Notes under the pieces: model-generated | Databases searched by the model: none | What the model saw: the letters and a program-made list of their open reading frames with translations, nothing else | Told to the model about the DNA's origin: nothing | DNA from: Verrucomicrobiia bacterium | GTDB taxonomy: Bacteria; Verrucomicrobiota; Verrucomicrobiia; Limisphaerales; UBA11358 | Direction: 5' to 3' | Assembly: GCA_030044395.1 (NCBI GenBank) | Contig: JASHVW010000249.1 | Coordinates: forward strand, 1-6,716 | DNA length: 6,716 nt | Shown: piece after piece, positions 1 through 6,716 of the stretch | Position numbering within the stretch: position 1 is the first letter of the stretch | Layout of the letters: every line of letters starts with the position of its first letter | Program-made: the position numbers and the translations under genes

Positions 1-1
1 G

Positions 2-2626
2 TCTCAAAACCGGCCCTGGCTTTGGTGGTGGTGGCCGGGAAGCGCGGTGGATGAGACCAACATAGCCAGCCAATTGAAGACGTTTCAAGCAGCCGGGGTG
101 GGCGGCGTACAAATCATTCCCATTTACGGCGTCAAAGGCCAGCAGTCGAATTATATTAATTTTCTCAGCCCGGAATGGATGGCCATGATGGGGTATACCG
201 TTGGCACGGCGCGCAGCCTGGGCATGAATGCGGACATGGCGCTTGAAACGGGATGGAATTTTGGCGGCCCAACGATCACCCGGGACGAGGCGAACGCATT
301 CGTGGTAAAAAGAACCTTTGATGCGACCGGTGGACAACCCTTTAACCAAACCTTCCCCAGCCGCGCCATTCAGGCGTTGGTGGCTTTCGGCACGAATGGC
401 GCCTCCATTGATTTAACCGGGAAAATCGGCGCGGATGGAAGCATCCATTGGGTGCCACCGCCCGGGACGTGGCAAGTCTATGCCATTTCCCAGCGGTTCT
501 CCGGCCAGAACGTCAAGCGCGCCGCGCCGGGAGGAGCCGGTCCGATGTTGAACCCGTTTTACCCCAAGGCGATGCGAGATTACTTGAAATGGTTTGATAA
601 AGCTTTTGATATTTATACCGGACCGGAGCCGCGGGCGGTTTTCCAGGATTCTTATGAATATCAATGCAATTGGTCGCCGGATTTTTTCGCGCAATTCGAG
701 TATTTTCGCGGCTACCGCCTGCAAACGGTGCTGCCTGCGCTCTTTGGCAACGGACCCACGGACGAGGTTGCGCGTGTGAAGTCCGACTATCGGGAGACGG
801 TTTCTGATTTGATGGCGGTAAAGACGGATCCGATCTGGATTGATTGGGCTCATCGGCATGGTTTTCTGGCGACTTATCAGGCACACGGTTCTCCCGGCAA
901 CTGGCTGGATTTATATGGCGACGCGGACATCCCCGAAACGGAGATGTTCCATCTGGACCGCAGCCCACTGATTTCCAAATTTGCCTCCTCCGCAGCCCAT
1001 GTGCTGGGTCATCCCTTGACCGGCGCTGAGACCGGCACGTGGCTGGCCGAACATTTCACGGAAACACTGGCCGAGATTAAATATCTTGACGACGACATGT
1101 TCATTGCGGGCATCAACCACATCTTCTATCACGGCTGCTGCTATTCGCCCGCGTCGGCTGCCTGGCCCGGTTGGTTGTTTTATGCCTCCACGGAAATGAA
1201 CCCGCGCAATTCCATCTGGCATGATGTTTCGGCGCTCAACGCATATGTCGCACGGTGCCAATCCATCCTGCAATCCGGCAAGGCAGATAACGACATCCTG
1301 CTTTACTGGCCCATTGCCGACCTGTGGAATAATCCGGAGGGCGGGTTGCCCACGATGACGGTCAGCCGGGTTGCCTGGTTCACGCAGCAGCCGATCGGCG
1401 AAACCGCCGGGCGTCTCTGGCATCACGGTTACGCTTTCGATTACATTTCCGACCGTCAACTGACGACAGCAACAACGGCCGAAGGGAAAATTCAGGTGCC
1501 GGGCGGAGTTTATCAAACGATACTGGTGCCTCCATGCCAACTCATGCCGGTGGGAACGCTGGCCAAATTGATTGCTCTTGCCAAGGCCGGCGCGACGGTG
1601 ATTTTTGAATCCGCCCTTCCGTCCGATGTGCCCGGCTGGGGACATCTGGACGAAAGGCGGGCACACTTCAAAGTATTGGCGGAGGAAATCAAGCCGCGAG
1701 CCATGCGGGAAGGGAGCGAGGATTTACAGGAAGCCAAAATTGGAAATGGCCGGGTATTGATAGGAGATGAAAATGCCGCGCTGGCGCAGGCGGGCGTAAT
1801 ACGAGAATCGGTGGCGGATGGAACCGGAATGTATTTCGTCCGCCGCTCCCTCAAGGGGGGATGGTATTACTTTATCGCCAATCGCCAGGGAAGGGCATTG
1901 GATGGGTGGGTAACGCTGGGGCATCCGGCGAAGGCGATTGAGATTCTCGATCCCATGACCGGCAACATCGGGATGGCGGCATTGCGCCAGCAGGGTAGCC
2001 AGACGCAGGCGTATCTGCAACTTCAACCCGGCGCTGCCGTCATTTTGCGGCTGTTTGCCGATAAAAATGTCAGCGGGCCGGCCTGGAATTATTGGGAGAC
2101 CAACGGCGCCCCGACAGAAATCACCGGCGATTGGAATGTACAATTTATCCAGGGTGGACCGGAGCTTCCGGCGCCATTTCAAACCACGAACCTTGCATCG
2201 TGGACCGATTCAGGCAACACGAATGCCCAACGGTTTGCCGGCACCGCGCGTTATACGATCACCTTTGACGCGCCAGCGGCGGCTGGCGAGCGTTACCTCC
2301 TTGATTTGGGGAATGTCTGCCAAAGCGCGCGGATTCGGTTGAATGGAAACGATTATGGCACTTTGATGATACCGCCATTCGGCGTGGTGGTGGACAATTT
2401 AAGACCCACGGGCAACCGCCTGGAAGTTGATGTTACCAATGTTTCAGCAAATCGGATCCGCGATTTGGACCGGCGCCACGTGCAATGGAAAATCTTCGGC
2501 GACATCAACTTCGTGAATGTCAACTATCAGCCGTTTGACGCCTCGGGTTGGCCGTTGACGGACTCCGGTTTGCTTGGGCCGGTCACCGTGACGCCGGTGG
2601 GGGCGGAAACGAAGATAGAAGATTGA
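2..2626 (+). CDS. GH106-type alpha-L-rhamnosidase-like glycoside hydrolase, 5' end missing
   Basis: Probable exo-acting glycosidase of family GH106, whose known members remove alpha-L-rhamnose from plant or bacterial polysaccharides. The frame is open to the left edge. A GTG at 47 could in principle start it, but bases 11-46 encode the family's Trp-rich RPW-WWWPGS stretch at the start of the catalytic domain, so the true start and any signal peptide lie outside the window. About 874 residues are visible. Family-like blocks follow in order: GGVQI-PIYG near 107-130, DSYEY--NW near 647-675, DIPETE near 926-943, GAETGTW near 1022-1042, and a GINHIFYHG block near 1110-1135. The glutamates in the DSYEY, PETE and AETGTW blocks are candidate catalytic or metal-binding residues; I cannot assign roles. 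From about 2105 to the end there is a beta-sandwich, sugar-binding-like domain (GDWNVQF, SW, GTARY), finishing in the family-like GWPLTDSGLLGPV. The C-terminus appears complete. The gene is convergent with the export cluster, so it is not in that operon. The family call is by motif recall; exact substrate is unknown. Confidence 0.86.
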   Translation, partial: SQNRPWLWWWWPGSAVDETNIASQLKTFQAAGVGGVQIIPIYGVKGQQSNYINFLSPEWMAMMGYTVGTARSLGMNADMALETGWNFGGPTITRDEANAFVVKRTFDATGGQPFNQTFPSRAIQALVAFGTNGASIDLTGKIGADGSIHWVPPPGTWQVYAISQRFSGQNVKRAAPGGAGPMLNPFYPKAMRDYLKWFDKAFDIYTGPEPRAVFQDSYEYQCNWSPDFFAQFEYFRGYRLQTVLPALFGNGPTDEVARVKSDYRETVSDLMAVKTDPIWIDWAHRHGFLATYQAHGSPGNWLDLYGDADIPETEMFHLDRSPLISKFASSAAHVLGHPLTGAETGTWLAEHFTETLAEIKYLDDDMFIAGINHIFYHGCCYSPASAAWPGWLFYASTEMNPRNSIWHDVSALNAYVARCQSILQSGKADNDILLYWPIADLWNNPEGGLPTMTVSRVAWFTQQPIGETAGRLWHHGYAFDYISDRQLTTATTAEGKIQVPGGVYQTILVPPCQLMPVGTLAKLIALAKAGATVIFESALPSDVPGWGHLDERRAHFKVLAEEIKPRAMREGSEDLQEAKIGNGRVLIGDENAALAQAGVIRESVADGTGMYFVRRSLKGGWYYFIANRQGRALDGWVTLGHPAKAIEILDPMTGNIGMAALRQQGSQTQAYLQLQPGAAVILRLFADKNVSGPAWNYWETNGAPTEITGDWNVQFIQGGPELPAPFQTTNLASWTDSGNTNAQRFAGTARYTITFDAPAAAGERYLLDLGNVCQSARIRLNGNDYGTLMIPPFGVVVDNLRPTGNRLEVDVTNVSANRIRDLDRRHVQWKIFGDINFVNVNYQPFDASGWPLTDSGLLGPVTVTPVGAETKIED

Positions 2627-2704
2627 GGATGCAGGATGGAGGGGGAAGAAAGGGCTGAAGGCCGCACCTGGAATCGGAGGCCGCATCCCATGGGAGGCTT
2701 TGGC

Positions 2705-2723
2705 GCAGCGGAAATCCCGCAGC
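2705..2723. terminator. Weak hairpin between convergent genes, possible bidirectional terminator
   Basis: An imperfect inverted repeat lies in the 116-base gap between the GH106 stop (2626) and the FHA stop (2743). It has two 7-base arms with one internal A-A mismatch and a 5-base loop. It could fold in transcripts from either strand, which suits a convergent junction, but neither side has a clear T-run. The same gap holds the 10-base palindrome TCCCATGGGA at 2686-2695 and a purine-rich stretch just after the GH106 stop. No gene is seen here. Confidence 0.25.
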
Positions 2724-2742
2724 TTGAGACAGCCGCGGTCAG

Positions 2743-3135
2743 CTATTCAATGCACCAATAGATAAGGACAAACTGGGAGATAATGACGAGAACGAGGAGC
2801 CCCCAGACAAACAATTCGCGCAGGCGCAGCCCGCGTTGTTTGACCGCCGCGAGCCAGAATTGCATTTTGACGGAGCCGACGCTGATGACGTCGCCGTTGC
2901 GCAACGGGGCGTTTTCAACGGGTTGATTGTTTAGAGCGGCCAGAGCGTTGGGCGCGACGGTGATGGTGAATCGTTTGTGTTCTGGGTGAAGCTCGAGGGT
3001 CAGATGCGAATCCCAAATGCCGGCGTCATCCAATGGCAAATCGTTTGGCGCGGCGCGCCCGATGCGAAAAGGGAAACGGCGGACAACCGTCTGGCTGCCC
3101 GCCTTTTTTCCTGAAAGAAAATTCAGTTGGACCAT
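2743..3135 (-). CDS. Small FHA-domain protein with C-terminal membrane anchor
   Basis: Protein of 130 residues with one forkhead-associated (FHA) fold and a C-terminal membrane helix. FHA domains usually bind phosphothreonine peptides. Visible landmarks are FRIGR at 23-27, ND at 31-32, SHL at 43-45, asparagines at 63 and 69-70, and LRNGDVISVG at 78-87. A basic stretch (KQRGLRLRE, 99-107) precedes a hydrophobic segment at about 108-127, and only three residues follow, so this looks like a tail anchor with the FHA domain in the cytoplasm. The ATG at 3135 was chosen because it overlaps the upstream stop as TAATG, which suggests translational coupling; a TTG six bases further upstream is possible but less likely. 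It is the last gene of the cluster before the convergent junction. Oddity: where FHA domains normally have Ser three residues before the conserved His, this one has Trp41, so canonical phosphothreonine binding may be weakened or lost. The partner is unknown. Confidence 0.82.
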   Translation of the reverse strand: MVQLNFLSGKKAGSQTVVRRFPFRIGRAAPNDLPLDDAGIWDSHLTLELHPEHKRFTITVAPNALAALNNQPVENAPLRNGDVISVGSVKMQFWLAAVKQRGLRLRELFVWGLLVLVIISQFVLIYWCIE

Positions 3136-3776
3136 TACCAAAGCTTTCGCGGCACATGGATCTGGTCATTGGGATAAACCGGCAGGTCATCCGCGGAATT
3201 TCTCAGGGCCTGGTCATAATCCACCTGGATGCGCTGGCCGGTGGCGGCGCGAATCAGCCAGACCTTATGGGAGGCAAAATCGGTGAGACCGCCGGCGGAT
3301 TGGATGGCTTTGGTCACAGTGCTGCCGTCCACATAGAGCACGCGGCCGTCGCCTTTGATTTCACCGCTCACATAAAAAACCCTGTCACCGGACGAAACGT
3401 TGACGGTCAGATTGAAGTAGTATTTCGGGACGTAAAGGTCATGAATTTCATTCTGAATTTCTCCGGGGGTTTTTCCGGCCGCGACGACCGAGCCGATGTA
3501 AGGCAGGTCAATGGTGCCATCTTCCTTGATGGTTTCCGGATGCGCTTGAGTTTGAAGGGGGTCGGTGCTGGGCAGGCCGGAAAAACTGACAATGACCACA
3601 TCACCCACCTGGAAGCGGGCGACCTCCGGAACCGGCGACGTATTCGTGGAAGGCGCATCCCCGGAATTCGCGGGTCCACCGCCGAAATCACCGGTCGAGG
3701 CGGTGCCGCAGCCGGCCAGCAAAACGCCGACCAGAAGGCAGGCGCTGAAAAAAATTCCCTGGAAAATAGATTTCAT
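3135..3776 (-). CDS. Short Wza-like polysaccharide export (OPX) lipoprotein
   Basis: Predicted periplasmic or outer-membrane lipoprotein of 213 residues for polysaccharide export. The N-terminus has a Lys, a hydrophobic run and the lipobox LLAGC with Cys23 as the lipidated residue. A Gly/Ser/Pro-rich linker follows to about 52. A polysaccharide export (Poly_export) domain spans about 53-125 (FQVGDVV, then DGTIDLPYIGSV and the TPGEI helix). One SLBB-type beta-grasp domain spans about 132-205 (VSGEIKGDGRV, AGGLTDFA, PNDQIHVP). The protein ends three residues after that domain, so it lacks the extra SLBB repeat and the C-terminal amphipathic helix with which E. coli Wza (about 380 residues as precursor) spans the outer membrane. 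The ATG at 3776 was chosen because it gives a perfect lipoprotein signal. The longer in-frame reading would begin inside the wzc coding region with a low-complexity Thr/Arg/Pro sequence. It lies 16 bases after wzc and overlaps the FHA gene by one base. The upstream Shine-Dalgarno sequence is weak. Confidence 0.92.
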   Translation of the reverse strand: MKSIFQGIFFSACLLVGVLLAGCGTASTGDFGGGPANSGDAPSTNTSPVPEVARFQVGDVVIVSFSGLPSTDPLQTQAHPETIKEDGTIDLPYIGSVVAAGKTPGEIQNEIHDLYVPKYYFNLTVNVSSGDRVFYVSGEIKGDGRVLYVDGSTVTKAIQSAGGLTDFASHKVWLIRAATGQRIQVDYDQALRNSADDLPVYPNDQIHVPRKLW

Positions 3777-3792
3777 GGACAATTTGCTCGAT

Positions 3793-5970
3793 TCAATACT
3801 TGGGTTTGATCTCCACACGGTCGGAATCGCCTCCGGCATTCTTTTGGGCGGCTTCGGCTTCCTGTTCCTGCTCGTTTTTCGAGTAGTAATAATAACCGTG
3901 GTAATAGCCGCTGTAGTAGTAATAGCTTTCGTCCTGGGACATATTGATGTTGTTGAGGACGATACCGATAAGATTGCCTCCAACTTTTTCAATCATCTGC
4001 TTGGCGCGGATGTTCATGGGTTGGGGGTAGCGGCGATATTGGATGACCTGAACGACCATGTCCACTTCACTGGCCAGAACTGCGGCGTCGCTCACGCCCA
4101 TGATGGGGGGAGAATCAAAGAAGACGTAATCATAACGCTGCTTCAATTCCGTGATCAATTCCTTCATCTGAGCGGAGCCGAGGATGTTCATCGAACTGCT
4201 CGGCAATTTGCCGCTGGCCATCAGGTCGAGCGTGGGGACGCCGGTGCGCTGGATAACTTCTTCGAGAGGGTTTTGTTTGAGCAAATAATTCGTAAGCCCG
4301 AGATTATTGTTGACGCGGAGCAACTTATGAAGCGTGGGACGCCTCAAATCCGAGTCCACGACAAGGACGCGCTGGCCGGATTGGGCGAAAACGGTAGACA
4401 GGTTGAGGGTGGTGGTAGATTTACCCTCGCCGGCGCCGGCGCTGACCACGACGAGCGTATTCAACTTGTCGTCCTTGCGAGAGAAGAGGAGATTGGTTCG
4501 CAGGACGCGATAAGCCTCGGCGTGCTGGGTTTCGGCGCCCTCATCAATGAGGCAGCCGACATTTTGCGGGATGACGCCGAGGACAGGGGCCTGCAAGGCA
4601 CGCTCGACGTCGTCAATGGTCTTAACGCTGGTGTCAAGATATTCAATAAAGAAGGCAAGGCCAATGCCGACGATAAGACCGATGACCAGGCCGAGGATAA
4701 TGTTGACGGTTTTGTTGGGCTTGACCGGGTCTTTGCCGGGCTGGGCCTGGTCCACCAGTGCCACCATTTCTGTCTTGGGCGCTGCCAGGTCCAGTTTTTC
4801 CGAATCAATTTTCTCGCCAAGCAAATAATGGAAATTCTGCACGGTTTCCAGGTTGCGTTTGGCCTGCCAATAAGGCTCGCCGCGGGACATCTCGGCCAAA
4901 TCATTTGACGTGGCGGAATCGAGCTTGGCGGTGATGGCGTCCATGTCCGCCTTCAAAGAAGCCACCTTGACGGAGAGGCCAATCATGATGCCGGTCACGC
5001 GGTCATTGATTTCCTGGTTAAGTGTGGCATTCACGTTTGCCAGGTTGCGCATGTCGGGGAGATTGGTGCTATAATACGCGCTTTCGCCGTTGAGCGATTG
5101 CTCGGTGGTGTGCAATTTGGTCAATAGATCGCTCAGATCGGCATCGGGGAAGAGCGTCGGCAAGACGTCCTTCAATTCGGCGGCATTGGTCTGCTGAACC
5201 GCTTGCAGCTTCGTCAATAACACGGAATCTTTCAGATAATCCTGTTCATCTTCATTCCGCTCGGTGGTGTATTGCTGAACCTGCTCCTGGGACAGCGTGG
5301 GGCTGGGCGCGAGGGCATTCGGGTTCGCGTCAATAATCCCCAACTGGTTGCGAAGTTGGTCCACATAGGCCAGATTGGTCTTGATGGTTTCAGCCTCCTG
5401 ATTGAAATCGCTTTCCATGGCCTGGACCTGCTGCAAGGCGTTGGAGTTGTATTCGGCCAGGCGATAGTCGTAGTAGGCGCTGGCGATGGCATTGGCAACC
5501 TGCGCCGCCTCGTTGGCGTCGTCGCTGTAGAAAGTGATGTCAATCAACTTGGTATTCCGCTCAGTCTCCAGGGTAAGGCGATCCTTGAGCAATTGCATGG
5601 TGTCTTCGGTTTTGAAGGGAACTCCGCCGTTATACTTCTCGCCCCATTTTTCGTTTAGGCCGAGCCGCGTAATAACGCGCCCCAAGACCTGTTCAGACTG
5701 CATTTTTTGGAATTCCGTCTCGATGAAGTACGGATCGTAGGGCAGGTAGGTCTGCTGTTGGGCCGCAATGGTGACCGGGACATCGGCATTGATTTCGATG
5801 CGGGCGGTGCTGGCATAATACCGTGGAAGGATAAAAGTGACGAGCGTCGCGGTAATGGAAATCAGGAGGAAAACCGAGATGATGACCGTCTTACGGATGC
5901 GAATAATACGCCAATAATCAAGAAAGTGCAGCGAGCTTTCTTGTGGCGTTTGGTTTTTTACTGGTTCCAT
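3793..5970 (-). CDS. wzc: Wzc-type polysaccharide co-polymerase with BY-kinase domain
   Basis: Inner-membrane protein of 725 residues that should control polymerisation and export of an exopolysaccharide through cycles of tyrosine autophosphorylation. The Wzz-type N-terminus has a first membrane helix at about 29-49. A long periplasmic, Gln/Glu-rich region that is probably coiled coil runs to about 410. A proline motif (QPGKDPVKP, 410-418) precedes the second helix at about 421-445. The cytoplasmic kinase has an ExxRxxR oligomerisation motif (EAYRVLR, 485-491), Walker A (GAGEGKST, 512-519), Walker A' (VLVVDSDLRRP, 535-545) and Walker B (FFDSPP, 617-622). A tyrosine cluster at 683-696 has ten Tyr in 14 residues, and the protein ends in one more Tyr. 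All key BY-kinase elements are present, so it should be active. ATG 5970 was preferred to a TTG at 5982 because the latter adds only four residues; neither has a convincing Shine-Dalgarno sequence. It sits between the barrel and OPX genes. The symbol is by functional analogy, not proven orthology. Confidence 0.94.
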   Translation of the reverse strand: MEPVKNQTPQESSLHFLDYWRIIRIRKTVIISVFLLISITATLVTFILPRYYASTARIEINADVPVTIAAQQQTYLPYDPYFIETEFQKMQSEQVLGRVITRLGLNEKWGEKYNGGVPFKTEDTMQLLKDRLTLETERNTKLIDITFYSDDANEAAQVANAIASAYYDYRLAEYNSNALQQVQAMESDFNQEAETIKTNLAYVDQLRNQLGIIDANPNALAPSPTLSQEQVQQYTTERNEDEQDYLKDSVLLTKLQAVQQTNAAELKDVLPTLFPDADLSDLLTKLHTTEQSLNGESAYYSTNLPDMRNLANVNATLNQEINDRVTGIMIGLSVKVASLKADMDAITAKLDSATSNDLAEMSRGEPYWQAKRNLETVQNFHYLLGEKIDSEKLDLAAPKTEMVALVDQAQPGKDPVKPNKTVNIILGLVIGLIVGIGLAFFIEYLDTSVKTIDDVERALQAPVLGVIPQNVGCLIDEGAETQHAEAYRVLRTNLLFSRKDDKLNTLVVVSAGAGEGKSTTTLNLSTVFAQSGQRVLVVDSDLRRPTLHKLLRVNNNLGLTNYLLKQNPLEEVIQRTGVPTLDLMASGKLPSSSMNILGSAQMKELITELKQRYDYVFFDSPPIMGVSDAAVLASEVDMVVQVIQYRRYPQPMNIRAKQMIEKVGGNLIGIVLNNINMSQDESYYYYSGYYHGYYYYSKNEQEQEAEAAQKNAGGDSDRVEIKPKY

Positions 5971-5974
5971 ATGC

Positions 5975-6015
5975 AAAAACAAACGGGAGACAGAGTAAAT
6001 ATGACCATGCTCCCG
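5975..6015 (-). promoter_or_regulatory. Terminator-like hairpin plus T-run in the wzc leader
   Basis: Reading the minus strand, CGGGAG (6015-6010) pairs perfectly with CTCCCG (5989-5984) across a 20-base loop, and TTTGTTTTT (5983-5975) follows. This resembles an intrinsic terminator or attenuator placed five bases before the wzc ATG. It could reduce read-through from the barrel gene into the export genes or respond to a regulator. The six-base stem and long loop make it a weak structure, and it might be accidental. The rest of the 105-base gap between the barrel stop (6076) and wzc contains no recognisable promoter or small gene. Confidence 0.35.
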
Positions 6016-6075
6016 CCGAAACGTTCAATAATTTTGAGGGAAGCCGCAGTGCGCCACAAGGACAATCGGTGATAA

Positions 6076-6716
6076 TCAGTAGGTGGCAGTGACACCCACA
6101 TAAATCCGATTCCGATTATAATTCTGGCCCAAGGCAGCCACAGTGTGGTACCAGTCAAAGTTATAACCGATTTCTGACGACAGGTGGGGTGAGAATGTGT
6201 AGGACAGATTCAAGCCGAGGGAAACCAATTGTGCTGAATCGTCGTTATAGAGGCCATCATGATAAATGGAATATTGATAATCAGCAGTCGCGCTGCCGAT
6301 TAATTTTGCGGTGATGGAATGGTTGATCGAGCCGTAAACCACGGTGCTTTCCTGGTCCTCGGTGAGCTGTCCGGAAGAATTGACGGCGGCGACATCCGTA
6401 GCGTTCTCGGATTGGGTGACGCCGATTTCGGCAAAGCTGCCGGGAGCATAAGTGTAAACGAGCGAAGCGTTTCCGTAAGGTGCGACCATGTCGGTCGCGC
6501 TCGGATCGTCATAAAATTCGGTATATTGCACGCCAGCCTCGATGGAACCGGTGAGATTTCCCAAAAATTGATGGGTGGCGCCCACGTACCCGTATTCCGA
6601 ACGATTGTTGCGACTGCTGGAATAGTAATATTCGCCTGGCGTGAGCATTGGAGCAATTTGTTCATTGCTCAAATAAACCACCTGGCCGTATTGGGCACCT
6701 ACAAAAGCCATGGTTT
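6076..6716 (-). CDS. Outer-membrane beta-barrel protein, C-terminal part only
   Basis: About 213 C-terminal residues are visible and the frame runs off the right edge. An in-frame ATG at 6711 is almost certainly internal, because nothing resembling a signal peptide follows it and the sequence begins in mid-barrel. The protein is built of alternating polar/aromatic strands separated by short Asn/Asp/Gly/Ser turns (for example THQFLGNLTGSIEAGVQYTE, LGLNLSYTF, SSEIGYNFDWYHT), roughly nine or ten strands. It ends in RIYVGVTATY, an aromatic final residue typical of barrels inserted by the BAM machinery. The style fits the putative beta-barrel porin 2 group (BBP2, Pfam PF10082) often found in exopolysaccharide loci, although that family name is from memory of the pattern rather than a search. 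It lies directly upstream of wzc on the same strand, so it is a candidate outer-membrane pore for the exported polymer. It could instead be an unrelated structural porin. Confidence 0.83.
   Translation of the reverse strand, partial: TMAFVGAQYGQVVYLSNEQIAPMLTPGEYYYSSSRNNRSEYGYVGATHQFLGNLTGSIEAGVQYTEFYDDPSATDMVAPYGNASLVYTYAPGSFAEIGVTQSENATDVAAVNSSGQLTEDQESTVVYGSINHSITAKLIGSATADYQYSIYHDGLYNDDSAQLVSLGLNLSYTFSPHLSSEIGYNFDWYHTVAALGQNYNRNRIYVGVTATY

Noticed and set aside
911..1666. Open frame of 251 codons on the minus strand inside the GH106 gene
   Set aside because: It lies entirely within the conserved catalytic region of the sense gene and its Arg/Gly/Pro-rich product is typical of an antisense shadow.
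2659..2686. Short direct repeat AGGCCGCA spaced about 20 bases
   Set aside because: Two eight-base copies in GC-rich DNA are not enough to suggest an attachment site or repeat family.
2686..2695. Ten-base palindrome TCCCATGGGA in the convergent gap
   Set aside because: With no loop between its arms it is a poor terminator, and a single 10-base palindrome is expected by chance. It could be a protein-binding site, but nothing supports that.
3033..3809. Open frame of 258 codons on the + strand opposite the OPX and FHA genes
   Set aside because: It is antisense to two well-supported genes and shows no family motifs.
3777..3992. A 72-codon N-terminal extension of the OPX frame
   Set aside because: It lies out of frame inside the 3' end of wzc, is a low-complexity Thr/Ile/Arg/Pro sequence, and would bury the perfect lipoprotein signal that begins at 3776.
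3565..4908. Long + strand open frame of 447 codons opposite wzc
   Set aside because: It is antisense to the kinase and periplasmic domain, has no recognisable domain, and the opposite strand carries an intact motif-rich gene. It is a shadow of codon composition.
5958..6158. Open frame of 66 codons spanning the gap upstream of wzc, a possible leader peptide
   Set aside because: It overlaps the 3' end of the barrel gene and the start of wzc in another frame, with no ribosome-binding site or family resemblance. The gap itself is better explained as a leader.

Overview
The window looks like chromosomal DNA from a Gram-negative bacterium with a dedicated outer membrane, most plausibly a member of the Verrucomicrobiota. 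This placement is an inference. It rests on the style of the family GH106 glycosidase, on an outer-membrane barrel, tyrosine-kinase and OPX export set, on moderately high GC, and on starts with poor Shine-Dalgarno sequences. No rRNA or other phylogenetic marker is present.

Layout: bases 2-2626 on the + strand hold most of a large GH106-type alpha-L-rhamnosidase-like glycoside hydrolase, cut by the left edge. A gap of 116 bases separates it from a convergent minus-strand cluster. In transcription order (right to left) that cluster contains an outer-membrane beta-barrel protein cut by the right edge (6716-6076), a Wzc-type polysaccharide co-polymerase/BY-kinase (5970-3793), a short Wza-like OPX lipoprotein (3776-3135), and a small FHA-domain protein with a C-terminal membrane anchor (3135-2743). 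The last three are packed tightly: 16 bases lie between wzc and the OPX gene, and the OPX stop and FHA start overlap as TAATG. The 105-base leader in front of wzc can form a terminator-like hairpin followed by a T-rich run.

Together the minus-strand genes read as the secretion part of an exopolysaccharide or capsule locus. The Wzc-like protein would control chain length and polymerisation through autophosphorylation of its C-terminal tyrosine cluster. The OPX lipoprotein would form the periplasmic channel, and the barrel would form the outer-membrane pore. The OPX protein ends straight after its SLBB domain and has no Wza-type helix for crossing the outer membrane, so the neighbouring barrel is a natural candidate for the missing pore. 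The FHA protein is the unusual member: it is membrane-anchored and its phosphothreonine site is degenerate. The convergent rhamnosidase is probably a separate unit for degrading plant or microbial polysaccharide, though a role in processing a rhamnose-containing polymer cannot be excluded.

No tRNA, rRNA, CRISPR array, insertion sequence or large repeat was seen.
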